Assembly: GCA_021780905.1 (NCBI GenBank)
Contig: JAJXXW010000010.1
Location: 1-64,000, forward strand
Source of the DNA: a bacterium
Lineage (GTDB): Bacteria; Verrucomicrobiota; Verrucomicrobiia; Limisphaerales; UBA11358
Length of the DNA: 64,000 nt
Reading direction: 5' to 3'
Part shown: positions 34,152 through 42,258 of the stretch, in pieces
Numbering within the stretch: the stretch's first letter is position 1
Layout of the letters: each line of letters begins with the position of its first letter
Made by a program: the position numbers and the translations under genes
The notes under the pieces: generated by a model
Seen by the model: only the letters and a program-made list of their open reading frames with translations
Database searches by the model: none
Told to the model about the DNA's origin: nothing

Positions 34152-34195
34152 GAGAAATTGTTTATTTTCAGAAAGCAAGCGCTTATGCTGGGCGC

Positions 34196-35770
34196 GTGGT
34201 GAGACGGATTTTGTCCAATTTGATTTTGGCCCTGCTGGCGGCGCAGACCGCCCCCGCGCAACTCACGCTGGCCGACGTTCAAACCGTCGTCGCCCAGGCC
34301 GTCACCCGCGCCACCGCGCTCGCGCCGCCGCTCCAGACCAACGCCGTCATCGCGCTCACCGACCGTGAAGGCTGGGTTCTCGGTGTCTGGGCGCTCAACC
34401 CGAATGTGACCGGCAACGATCCGCTCGTGGCCGAGGCCATTGCCAAGGCCGGCACGGCCGCATTTTTAAGCAGTGATAATAACGCCTTCAGCTCGCGCAC
34501 CGCCGGCGACATCGTGCAGCAGCATTTTCCGCCGGGCAGCGCCAACACGCCGCCCGGCCCGCTCGTCGGGGTGAATTTTTCGCAGCTCGGTTTTTCCGAC
34601 ATCAATAAATTCAAGGCGCCCGGCAGCGTCATCAGCTATGGCAGTTCGCCCGGCCTCACGCTGGTCGCGCCGCCGCTGCCGCTGACCGGCGGACTCGCCG
34701 GCACGCCCGGCGGTTTGCCGCTCTACAAAAATGGCGCGCTTGTCGGCGGTCTCGGCGTCGCCGGCAACGGCGTGGCGCCGACCGATGTGACTCCGACCGT
34801 CATCACCGGCGCCGACAGCGACGAGGATGTGGCGCTGGCGGGACAAGCGGGCTTTCAGCCGGCAACGGCTATTTTCGGCTCGCAGGTTTTCATCAATGGC
34901 ATCCGGCTGGAATACGTTGAAAGCGCCGCCAGCCCCGGCGCGGTGTTGCCCTTCGGCAGTTTGCCGGGCGCACCCGTTTCGCCCTACACGCTCATCGGCA
35001 CGCCGCCGCCGTTTCCTTATCCGGTGGTGACGCTCGGCGGCGAAACCGGCGAACTGCGCCAGCCGATCATTGACGATCCCTCGACCGTGCCGCTGGGCGC
35101 GACGCGCCTTTCGGGCACGGAAGTTTCCAACCTTCTCGCCGCCGCCGCCAACCGCGCCCGCACCACGCGCGCCGGCATCCGCCTACCGCGCGGCCAGGTC
35201 GCGCAGGTCTTCATCACCGTCGTCAACAATCCTAATTCCAACGGCGTGCCGCCGGTCGTGCTCGGCACTTTTTGCACTTCCGCCCATGCCACGCGGTTCA
35301 GCTGGGACGTGGCCGTGCAAAAGGCGCGCACGGCGGTTTTCTTTTCCGCGACCAACCGCGCCTATTCCGCGCGCACCGTCGGATTTCTGGCGCAAAGCAA
35401 CTATCCGCCGGGCATTGACGGGACGCAGCCGGGAATATTTTTCGGCTTGCAGGAAAGATTTAGCATCACGAATTCAACGGCAATCCTCGCGACGAATCCC
35501 GTGAATGGCGCGGTGTTCACCACTTCAACCAACGTGAATCCGAATCTGCCGAACGGCATCACGATTTTTCCGGGCGGCTTTCCGCTGTATCGCAACGGCG
35601 TGCTGATCGGCGCGATCGGCGTGAGCGGTGACGGCGTGGACCAGGACGATTTGATTGCGGCCAGCGGCGCGTCGTTGTTTCTCGCGCCGGTGCCCATCCG
35701 CGCCGACCAGACGCAATACCGGGGCGCGCGGCTGCCGTTCGCGAAATTTCCGCGCAACCCGGCGCTGTGA
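34196..35770 (+). CDS. Secreted tandem GlcG/HbpS-like (haem-binding-type) protein
   Basis: A 524-residue protein with a signal peptide (VVRRILSNLILALLAAQTAP, start GTG at 34196 or 34199). Two GlcG/HbpS-like domains repeat. The first has VIALTDREGWVLGVWAL, AKAGTAAFLSSDNNAFSSRT and GLPLYKNGALVGGLGVAGNG. The second has VAVQKARTAVFFSATNRAYS and GFPLYRNGVLIGAIGVSGDG. Single-domain relatives include HbpS, which binds haem, and GlcG of unclear role. Such proteins occur beside multihaem cytochrome genes, as here. It diverges from the barrel-cytochrome operon across only about 45 bases. Haem binding or a redox-linked sensing role is an inference from family and place. Confidence 0.85.
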   Translation: MVRRILSNLILALLAAQTAPAQLTLADVQTVVAQAVTRATALAPPLQTNAVIALTDREGWVLGVWALNPNVTGNDPLVAEAIAKAGTAAFLSSDNNAFSSRTAGDIVQQHFPPGSANTPPGPLVGVNFSQLGFSDINKFKAPGSVISYGSSPGLTLVAPPLPLTGGLAGTPGGLPLYKNGALVGGLGVAGNGVAPTDVTPTVITGADSDEDVALAGQAGFQPATAIFGSQVFINGIRLEYVESAASPGAVLPFGSLPGAPVSPYTLIGTPPPFPYPVVTLGGETGELRQPIIDDPSTVPLGATRLSGTEVSNLLAAAANRARTTRAGIRLPRGQVAQVFITVVNNPNSNGVPPVVLGTFCTSAHATRFSWDVAVQKARTAVFFSATNRAYSARTVGFLAQSNYPPGIDGTQPGIFFGLQERFSITNSTAILATNPVNGAVFTTSTNVNPNLPNGITIFPGGFPLYRNGVLIGAIGVSGDGVDQDDLIAASGASLFLAPVPIRADQTQYRGARLPFAKFPRNPAL

Positions 35771-35776
35771 CGGGAC

Positions 35777-37885
35777 CTACTTCGTCTCCATTTTCCAGAT
35801 GCCGCTCCAGTTTGCCGGCGGATGCGCAAGCAGTTCGGCGCAGCGGGCGGACATCATTTTGCTGGGGCCGTCGTCGGTTTCGCCGGCCAGCGCGGAGAAT
35901 TGTGTTTGCGCCTCGGCGAACCGGCCGAAGTGATACGCGTCAAAGGCCGCTTTGTAGCGCGCGCAAAGCTCCGCGTAATTTTTCGCCGTGCAGGGATTTT
36001 CGCACTCGTATAATTCCACCGGCTCGCTCTTGCCCTTGACAATGACACGGTCCAGCAACCGGCGGGCGCCTTGCACCTTGAACTGCGCAAAGGTGTCGCG
36101 CGTCACGATCAGCCGCACGCCGTAATATTTCGTCAGCGACTCGACACGTGCGGCCTCGTTGATCACATCGCCGACGAGACCGTAGTCCAAACGCAGGGCG
36201 GAGCCTTTGTTGCCGACCAGCACGCGGCCGCTGTGCAACGCCACGCCGTAGCCAAACAGTTGCCGCACTTCCGGGGTCAAGGTGGTCCGGAGTTTTTCCA
36301 TGGCGGCGATGAGTTTCATCGCGGCCGCCTCCGCCCGGTCGGCGGCGTCCGGCTGTTTTTGCGGCGCGCCCCAGTAGCTCAGGAACTGGTCGCCCAGAAA
36401 ATGTTCCAGGTTCCCCTCCTCGCTCATGATGGCGCTGGTCTGCGCCTCAAAGACCTGGTTCAGCAGATTGAACATGCCTTTCGGCCCCAGGGCTTCGGCC
36501 AGCGGCGTGGAGTTGCGCAAATCGGTCAGCAGCAAAACCACGTCGGCGCGGCGCGGCTGCATGGAGCCGGGATCCGCCAGCACGGCTTCGAGCACGCGCG
36601 GCGAAAAATACAGGCCCATCGTGTGCCGCAGCCTCATTCGTTCCAGACGTTCGACGATGAAATCGTAAACCAGCGCGATGATGCCGATTGAAACCAGCAC
36701 CAGAGCCGGATTCACCACGGGTATGATCAAGCCCGGCTGGTTGAAACAAAGTTTGCCGGCAAAGAAAATCGCGCCGACCAGGACGAAAATGACGGCCAGC
36801 CGCCGCCCCGGCGCGCGGATGAACTGGCACAATAGCGCGCCGATCAAACCGGAGAACGCAACGACGCAGGCATCGGCCCAATCCGGCAGGTCGCGGAGAA
36901 ACTCGCCGTGCAACGCGGCGTTAAGGATTTGCAGGTGGACTTCCGGCCCGGCCATTTCTTCGCGGAAAGGCGTCCGATGAAAGTCCTGAAAAATGTTCGC
37001 GGTTGGGCCGATCAGCACCAGCTTGCCGGCAAAAAAATTTCCGTTCGCAAAATTCCGCTCCCAAATCTTCGGCGTCAGCACGTCGGCGACCGAAATGGCC
37101 TGCCAGGTCCCCGGCGGACCGGTGAAACGGATCCTTGGCCGCGTGCCGGGAGCGGGGATTTTTTCCGCCGCGCCAAGTTTTTCCAGGATGCGGGCGTCAA
37201 ACGAAGGGACGACGGCATCCGGCGCGGTGTTGACAACATCGCCCAACTCGTGGTTCGTGACACGGAACCGCGCGCGGCGGAAAACATCGTCGTGGTCAGG
37301 CCAGATGTTGACAAAGCCCACGCGCGAATCGAGCGCCGCCGGCTGACTTGGCCAATCCGGAATCAGCGAACTGGTCGGCGGTGTGAACTGCGCCGGAGTT
37401 CCCCGGTCGGTTTCGGCGACGGCAATATTCGCGCCAATGACCACGCGGTCCTTGTATTTGTCCAACACGGCCCGCAGTTCGCTGTCGCCGTCCGAGTCCG
37501 CGACGAACACCAGGTCTATGGCGATGGTCCGGGTGCCCGCGGCGGCGAGCCGGGCGATCATCGCCGCCCAGACCCGCCGCGACCACGGATACCGCCCGCG
37601 CAAGGCGGCCAGCAAGGGATCGTTTTTCACGTCGGTGGGGAAAATCACGTCGGCGTAGCTCGGCCGGTCAATGCCGATGAGGACGAGGTTCGTGTTGGCG
37701 GGCGTGCAGCGGCCGGTGCGCGCAAAAAAATCCTGAAAGTAAATGTCCGCGTCCCGCAGCGGCGCGGTCAGCCCCGGTGGGGCAAGAAAATCCAGGGCCA
37801 GCACCGCGAGCGTGATGGTCGCGCATAAACCCACGATGACGGAAGCGCGGCGCGGGCCGGGGCGGCTGAAGCTGTTTGCGGACAT
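35777..37885 (-). CDS. CHASE2-domain class III adenylate/guanylate cyclase
   Basis: A 702-residue membrane enzyme. TM1 (VIVGLCATITLAVLALDFLA) precedes a periplasmic CHASE2 sensor (about residues 40-340, with TNLVLIGIDRPSYADV and GKLVLIGPTANIFQDFHRTP). Three more helices follow (DACVVAFSGLIGALLCQFIR, AVIFVLVGAIFFAGKLCF, VNPALVLVSIGIIALVYDFI) and then the cyclase domain. Both metal aspartates are kept (LLLTDLRNSTPLAE and HFLGDQFLSYWGAP), as are the purine Asp and transition-state Asn and Arg in LDYGLVGDVINEAARVE. The Lys that normally precedes FIGD is His (codon 36401-36403), so substrate choice (ATP or GTP) is uncertain. It diverges from a FecR-domain gene, a common pairing for CHASE2 cyclases. 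The start MSANSF at 37885 gives a normal TM1. Confidence 0.93.
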   Translation of the reverse strand: MSANSFSRPGPRRASVIVGLCATITLAVLALDFLAPPGLTAPLRDADIYFQDFFARTGRCTPANTNLVLIGIDRPSYADVIFPTDVKNDPLLAALRGRYPWSRRVWAAMIARLAAAGTRTIAIDLVFVADSDGDSELRAVLDKYKDRVVIGANIAVAETDRGTPAQFTPPTSSLIPDWPSQPAALDSRVGFVNIWPDHDDVFRRARFRVTNHELGDVVNTAPDAVVPSFDARILEKLGAAEKIPAPGTRPRIRFTGPPGTWQAISVADVLTPKIWERNFANGNFFAGKLVLIGPTANIFQDFHRTPFREEMAGPEVHLQILNAALHGEFLRDLPDWADACVVAFSGLIGALLCQFIRAPGRRLAVIFVLVGAIFFAGKLCFNQPGLIIPVVNPALVLVSIGIIALVYDFIVERLERMRLRHTMGLYFSPRVLEAVLADPGSMQPRRADVVLLLTDLRNSTPLAEALGPKGMFNLLNQVFEAQTSAIMSEEGNLEHFLGDQFLSYWGAPQKQPDAADRAEAAAMKLIAAMEKLRTTLTPEVRQLFGYGVALHSGRVLVGNKGSALRLDYGLVGDVINEAARVESLTKYYGVRLIVTRDTFAQFKVQGARRLLDRVIVKGKSEPVELYECENPCTAKNYAELCARYKAAFDAYHFGRFAEAQTQFSALAGETDDGPSKMMSARCAELLAHPPANWSGIWKMETK

Positions 37886-37953
37886 CGCGTTTTGATGGTT
37901 TGACTTTTGGACGGCACCGGCGTAAAACCGGGGCAGATTAACCGGCATTTACC

Positions 37954-38826
37954 ATGAAAACAATTCTTCTTATCACGGCCGTGACGTTGGCGGGCTGGTT
38001 TTCCGGCGCGGCCGCGCCGCTGACGGAAAGCACTTTCACGGAAATCATCAACGAGGTCAACACCCTCTCCGCCGCCGGCCACGCCACGCCGGCGCGAATG
38101 GACGAGGTGCTCAAGGCACCGGAACGCGTCCGCACCGGGCCGCAGTCGCGCGCGGAACTCACCGCGCCAGACCGGACGATCACGCGCGTCGGCGCGAACA
38201 CGGTGTTTTCCTACGCGGACAGCGGGCGCACGCTGAACCTGGAACAGGGCAACCTGCTCTTCCACGCGCCGAAGGGTCTCGGCGGCGGCACGATCAAGTC
38301 CGGTGGCGCGGCGGCGGCGGTGCTCGGCACGACGCTGATCGTGTCGGCGACAGCGGGCGGCGGGTTCAAGGTGATATTGCTTGAAGGCACAGGCACGGTG
38401 ACGTTGCCCGGCGGAAATTCCGCGACGTTGCACGCCGGTCAGTTGGTGTTCATTTTGCCGGGCGGAAAATTAAGTCCCGTGTTGAATATCAACCTCGGCA
38501 GGCTTGTGGACGGCTCGCTGCTGGTGAAGGGATTTTCGCATGAGCTTTCGTCGCTGCCGCTGATTCTGGCGGCCGTTCAAAATCAAGATTCCAAAATCAA
38601 ATCTGGCGCGGCGGCCGACACCGGACGGTCGCCGGACAACTATTTGAATCCACCCGTGCCTGGCAACGGCTTCAACACCTTGACGCCGGGCACCTATCAG
38701 ATCGCCGTGCCGCAGCCGCTCTCGCCGAACCAGTATTACAACGCGATTGGCGGGTCCACCGGCCAAGGCCCCACCGGCGGCACCGGGGGACGCGGCATTG
38801 TCATCACCACCATTCCCGTCGGTTAA
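37954..38826 (+). CDS. Secreted FecR-domain protein
   Basis: A 290-residue protein with a signal peptide (MKTILLITAVTLAGWFSGAA). The FecR domain covers about residues 55-165: RVRTGPQSRAELTAPDRTIT, then VGANTVFSYADSGRTLNLEQ, GNLLFHAPKG and TAAVLGTTLIVSA-like strands (here AAAAVLGTTLIVSATAG) with NSATLHAGQLVFILPG. The rest is Gly/Pro-rich and ends in GGTGGRGIVITTIPVG. Stand-alone exported FecR proteins, unlike the sigma-factor regulators, are often encoded beside CHASE2 cyclases and may present a periplasmic ligand to the CHASE2 sensor. That link is inferred. It is followed 10 bases later by an outer-membrane barrel gene. Confidence 0.9.
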   Translation: MKTILLITAVTLAGWFSGAAAPLTESTFTEIINEVNTLSAAGHATPARMDEVLKAPERVRTGPQSRAELTAPDRTITRVGANTVFSYADSGRTLNLEQGNLLFHAPKGLGGGTIKSGGAAAAVLGTTLIVSATAGGGFKVILLEGTGTVTLPGGNSATLHAGQLVFILPGGKLSPVLNINLGRLVDGSLLVKGFSHELSSLPLILAAVQNQDSKIKSGAAADTGRSPDNYLNPPVPGNGFNTLTPGTYQIAVPQPLSPNQYYNAIGGSTGQGPTGGTGGRGIVITTIPVG

Positions 38827-38836
38827 AATTCATACT

Positions 38837-39871
38837 ATGCGCACCCGGAAAATATTTTTCAAAGCCGGCCTGACGGTTGGCGCATCGCTTGCCTGCCTGC
38901 CCGCCCTGGCCCAAATGCCCAACGCCTACCAGCAGGTGGACACGCTGGACCAGCAGCGCCAGCTTCAACAGTCGGCGCAAGCCCTGAACACCAACAGCGT
39001 TCCCGCCCTGTATGACGGCGAAACCAGCGATGTCGGCCCGCAATCGGTTTTGCAGTTGAATCCGCGCCGGACCTGGCTTCAGGCTTACGCCGACGCGCAG
39101 TTTTTTTACACGGACAACGTATTCCTCGCCGATCACAACAAGCAGGACGCCAATGTGCTGGTCAGCACCGTGATGGCGGCGCTGGCGCCGACGCCGTATA
39201 ACTTTGAGGACGGCCAGATCGCGCCGCGCCTCGGCTACCAGCACCAGTGGTTCAACTATGACCTGACCGGTTCCAGCCGTCTGCCAATCGTCAACAACCA
39301 GTATGGCGTCAGTCCGGGCGGAGTGGACACGTTTGATTTCAATGTTTCGACGGTCTTTGCCGACGTGAGCTGGCGGCGGCATAACTGGCAGTTCACGCTG
39401 GGCGCCGATTTCCGCCAGTTGCTGGACTCCGGCAGTTACCGCGAATTTTACCGCGAATACGTTCCGCGCTGGTCGGTGAGCCGCGACTTCAACCTCACGC
39501 CCGCCACCGGCATCTCCATCGGTTATCAGGGCGATTACCGCGTGACGGACACCGCCGGTCCGGTGCCCTCCGGCTCCGGCACGGACTACAACGACCGCAC
39601 CGACCAGGGCGTTTATGTCGTGGGAAGCTGGCGGCTGTGCCGCCACGCCATTTTGCAGCCCTATTACAATCTTCAATACACGCACTACACACGCATCCAC
39701 CGTGACGATTTGTTGAATGCGTTCGGTCTGACGCTGTATTGCCCGCTGACGCAAAACATCACGCTGCGCGGATTTGTCGGTTACGACGACTTCAACACGG
39801 ACGGGTTTTACGCCCAGAATTATGAGCAGCTCGCTGCGGGTGGCGGGCTGAACCTTTCCGTCCGGTTCTAA
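38837..39871 (+). CDS. Outer-membrane beta-barrel protein (about 14 strands)
   Basis: A 344-residue protein with a signal peptide (MRTRKIFFKAGLTVGASLAC, then LPALAQ). The mature part alternates beta strands rich in Tyr, Phe and Trp (TWLQAYADAQFFYTDNVFLA, HNWQFTLGADFRQLLDSGSY, ILQPYYNLQYTHYTRIH, NITLRGFVGYDDFNTDGFYA) and ends GGGLNLSVRF, with the terminal Phe of Bam-recognised barrels. It resembles the uncharacterised barrels that follow FecR-domain proteins in other genomes, with which it probably forms one operon. The start is an ATG at 38837, just after the FecR stop; the frame is open upstream but lacks a signal there. It meets the decahaem operon tail to tail with six bases between. Confidence 0.88.
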   Translation: MRTRKIFFKAGLTVGASLACLPALAQMPNAYQQVDTLDQQRQLQQSAQALNTNSVPALYDGETSDVGPQSVLQLNPRRTWLQAYADAQFFYTDNVFLADHNKQDANVLVSTVMAALAPTPYNFEDGQIAPRLGYQHQWFNYDLTGSSRLPIVNNQYGVSPGGVDTFDFNVSTVFADVSWRRHNWQFTLGADFRQLLDSGSYREFYREYVPRWSVSRDFNLTPATGISIGYQGDYRVTDTAGPVPSGSGTDYNDRTDQGVYVVGSWRLCRHAILQPYYNLQYTHYTRIHRDDLLNAFGLTLYCPLTQNITLRGFVGYDDFNTDGFYAQNYEQLAAGGGLNLSVRF

Positions 39872-39877
39872 GCCGTT

Positions 39878-41443
39878 TTAGCGCGCCGCGATTTGAGGCT
39901 GGTGGTAAGTGTGGCACTCCGCGCAGGTGTCCGCCACGCCACCGCGCGGACTGTGGCATTCGGCGCAGGTTTCTTTCGCGGGCAACAGGATATTCGCCGT
40001 GTCTTTGCTGTGAACTGCATCGTGGCACTTCTCGCAGGAAACTCCCGCATGTTTGGCGTGAATGAACTTCGCCTGCGCCAGCCAGCGTTCCGTTTGAATC
40101 GGCTTCGTGATTTCCGTTGAACTGGCTATCGAGCTTTCCACCTCATGGCAATACGCACAACCGGGGAAAATCGCCCGCGTCGCGCCATTCACGCTGCCCA
40201 CGGTGATTTCCGGCGCGGTTGTCGCCGTGCTGAAGAAAATACGCTTCTCCAAATCTTCGCCGCTGCCAAACTGTGTCCGCAAACCCGCAAGTTTTTTGGC
40301 GGCAAAATCATTTGCGTCCGTCACACCCGCTTTCATGGCCAGATCCAAATACTGCTTCGGCAAGCTGCGCAGATACGCCGACACAAATTCCGCGCTGCCG
40401 TGCGGCAGTTGCAGTTGGGGCGTCTCCGGATCGAACTGCAAGGAGTGGCACACGCGGCAATTTTTCTCGAACGCCACCGGCTTCATCAACGCGCCCGCCG
40501 CGTCCGGCTGATGGCAAAACGCGCAGTCCAATTTCTCGCCACCGGGCAATTTGGGAATCGTCGGGCCCGTCAGGTGCAGCGCGTGATTGAATTTCAGCGT
40601 GTCCGGATCGCGCAGTTTTTCCGTGAGGAATCTGAACTGCGGATGGTCAGTGGCGAAATGGTGCATCACCGGCGTCTTCGGACTGACCGCCAGCTTCGCC
40701 GCATCTGCATGGCAAAAACCGCAGTTCGCGTCCGTCGTCGCCGCCATCTTGATGCCCTGATGCTCCGCGTGGCAAAATGAACACGAAATCGGCGGCGCGT
40801 CCGGCTGATGCACGTTCCGACCCGCGTGACATTTCAAACACGATTCATCAATCGCCGTCGGTTCCTCCGCCTTTGCCAGCGCGAGTTGTTTCAAATCCAA
40901 AATGCCCGGCTGTGCGCGCAACGCCGCGTTCACCAGGCCGTCCGGCCCGGAATTTCCGGCGTTGTGACATGCGCCGCAATTTTGGTTCAAATGATTCGTC
41001 GCCGCGAGCACCGCGAACGCCGCACCGGTATGTGGCGCGGAAACTGTCCCGGGATTGATGAAATGGTTTCGCCACGTCGGATTGCCGAGAACAATCAGCA
41101 GCACCGCGCACGAAGCGGCAATGACTGCGAGCGTCACGCGCCCGCGCCACACACGCAGCGTCGGCACTGGTGAACATTTCGGGATGGGATTGCAGCAGCT
41201 CCCGTCCGGTAGCGGACCGGCTTCGCATTCGCCGCAGGTGCGCGTGCAAATCCAGCGGCCTTTTGTTTCGCCCGGTTTGATTTTCAGCACCGGCTTGCAC
41301 TCGGCGGTCGCCTGGCAATAGCCTTTCGCATCGGGGCCAAGCCGGCACGCTTTGCCTTCGCACGCGTGACCGCAGATCCAATTTTGATTCGGTCGCGCAT
41401 AATTCTGCGCGTCAAAATCCGGCGCCGGCAGTTGCTCGCTCAT
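39878..41443 (-). CDS. Membrane-anchored decahaem cytochrome c with duplicated Cys-rich N-terminal head
   Basis: A 521-residue protein. Residues 22-92 are a cytoplasmic-side head with eleven cysteines in two repeats, NWICGHACEGKACRLGPDAK and RWICTRTCGECEAGPLPDGS, each ending C-x-P. A single membrane helix follows (about 102-119, RVTLAVIAASCAVLLIVLG). The periplasmic part has ten CxxCH sites: CGACH, CLKCH, CSFCH, CGFCH, CAFCH, CRVCH, CAYCH, CEKCH, CAECH and CAECH. Extra His residues (HQPD, MHHFATDHPQ, NHALH, IHAKH) can serve as distal ligands. It is the last gene of the operon reductase - cNMP/FeS - cyt b - this gene, with ATGA overlap to cyt b. It probably receives electrons from cyt b and passes them into the periplasm. 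Confidence 0.92.
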   Translation of the reverse strand: MSEQLPAPDFDAQNYARPNQNWICGHACEGKACRLGPDAKGYCQATAECKPVLKIKPGETKGRWICTRTCGECEAGPLPDGSCCNPIPKCSPVPTLRVWRGRVTLAVIAASCAVLLIVLGNPTWRNHFINPGTVSAPHTGAAFAVLAATNHLNQNCGACHNAGNSGPDGLVNAALRAQPGILDLKQLALAKAEEPTAIDESCLKCHAGRNVHQPDAPPISCSFCHAEHQGIKMAATTDANCGFCHADAAKLAVSPKTPVMHHFATDHPQFRFLTEKLRDPDTLKFNHALHLTGPTIPKLPGGEKLDCAFCHQPDAAGALMKPVAFEKNCRVCHSLQFDPETPQLQLPHGSAEFVSAYLRSLPKQYLDLAMKAGVTDANDFAAKKLAGLRTQFGSGEDLEKRIFFSTATTAPEITVGSVNGATRAIFPGCAYCHEVESSIASSTEITKPIQTERWLAQAKFIHAKHAGVSCEKCHDAVHSKDTANILLPAKETCAECHSPRGGVADTCAECHTYHQPQIAAR

Positions 41444-42258
41444 CGCGCACCTCCCGAAAATCCGAACACCAAAACAAGGTGTAGCGCGGTGAATATTAAT
41501 AGTCCGTAAGTCAGCGGGATGTGGACGAACAGCCACAGCCGCAACGCGAGTTGCAGGGCGCGGTGATAGTCCAATCCGTCTTTCTGACGAACGTAGGCCG
41601 CGAGCTTCTCAAGTTTTTCCTTTTCCGCGACGGTGGCGAAACGGCGCAGGTCCTCCAGTTCGGCCAGCAATCCGCCGACTTCCCGCCGCGATTCCGACAG
41701 ATGTTTCCAGAAGTTTTTCGGGCCGGAGAAAAATGCGGCCAGCCGCTGGGTGTAAAATTCCGCGATGACCACGGATTTGGCCTCCGCACCCAATGCCAAA
41801 CTTTCGGCCCCAGTTTTCAACGCGTGGCGCAGTGCCGGTATTTTTTCAAAGATGACCTCACCGCCGCGCGTCGCGAGCCGGCGCGGCAACACGCGGCTGA
41901 AAAATAATCCGACGAATCCGCTGCCGCTAACGAGCACGAACAGCCACGCCAGCGTGATTTCAAACCAGCCATGCGGCAGGCGAAAGTTCAGATGGATGAG
42001 AAACAGCAGCGTCGTGAAAAAGCCGAGGTAAACGTGGATTTGCAGCCACGTCTCGGATTTGCCGAGCGGCAGGAACGGCAGTTTTTTCCGCACATTGTAG
42101 ATCGTCAGCACAAACATTCCCGCGAGCAGCACCCAGCCGGTGAGATAGGCGTAGTTCATCAGCGCGTTGAATTTTGCATTCAGCCACAAGGCTCCCGCCG
42201 TCGCGGCAATCAGCGCGGACAAACCGGAAAAAAGTTGGCGGCGGAAGCGGTTCATCAT
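41440..42258 (-). CDS. Di-haem cytochrome b-type membrane protein
   Basis: A 272-residue integral membrane protein with about five helices. His75 and His89 (WLQIHVYLGFFTTLLFLIHL) and His246 and His260 (WLFVHIPLTYGLLIFTALHL) are both spaced by 14, the pattern that holds two b haems across a four-helix bundle. A soluble, charged, probably helical insert lies between (about 125-235, EKIPALRHALKTGAESLALG and onward). It carries electrons across the inner membrane between the cytoplasmic iron-sulfur protein and the periplasmic decahaem cytochrome. Overlaps with both neighbours (ATGA each side) indicate strict coupling. The start is the first Met of MMNRF at 42258; Met2 is equally possible. Confidence 0.88.
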   Translation of the reverse strand: MMNRFRRQLFSGLSALIAATAGALWLNAKFNALMNYAYLTGWVLLAGMFVLTIYNVRKKLPFLPLGKSETWLQIHVYLGFFTTLLFLIHLNFRLPHGWFEITLAWLFVLVSGSGFVGLFFSRVLPRRLATRGGEVIFEKIPALRHALKTGAESLALGAEAKSVVIAEFYTQRLAAFFSGPKNFWKHLSESRREVGGLLAELEDLRRFATVAEKEKLEKLAAYVRQKDGLDYHRALQLALRLWLFVHIPLTYGLLIFTALHLVLVFGFSGGAR

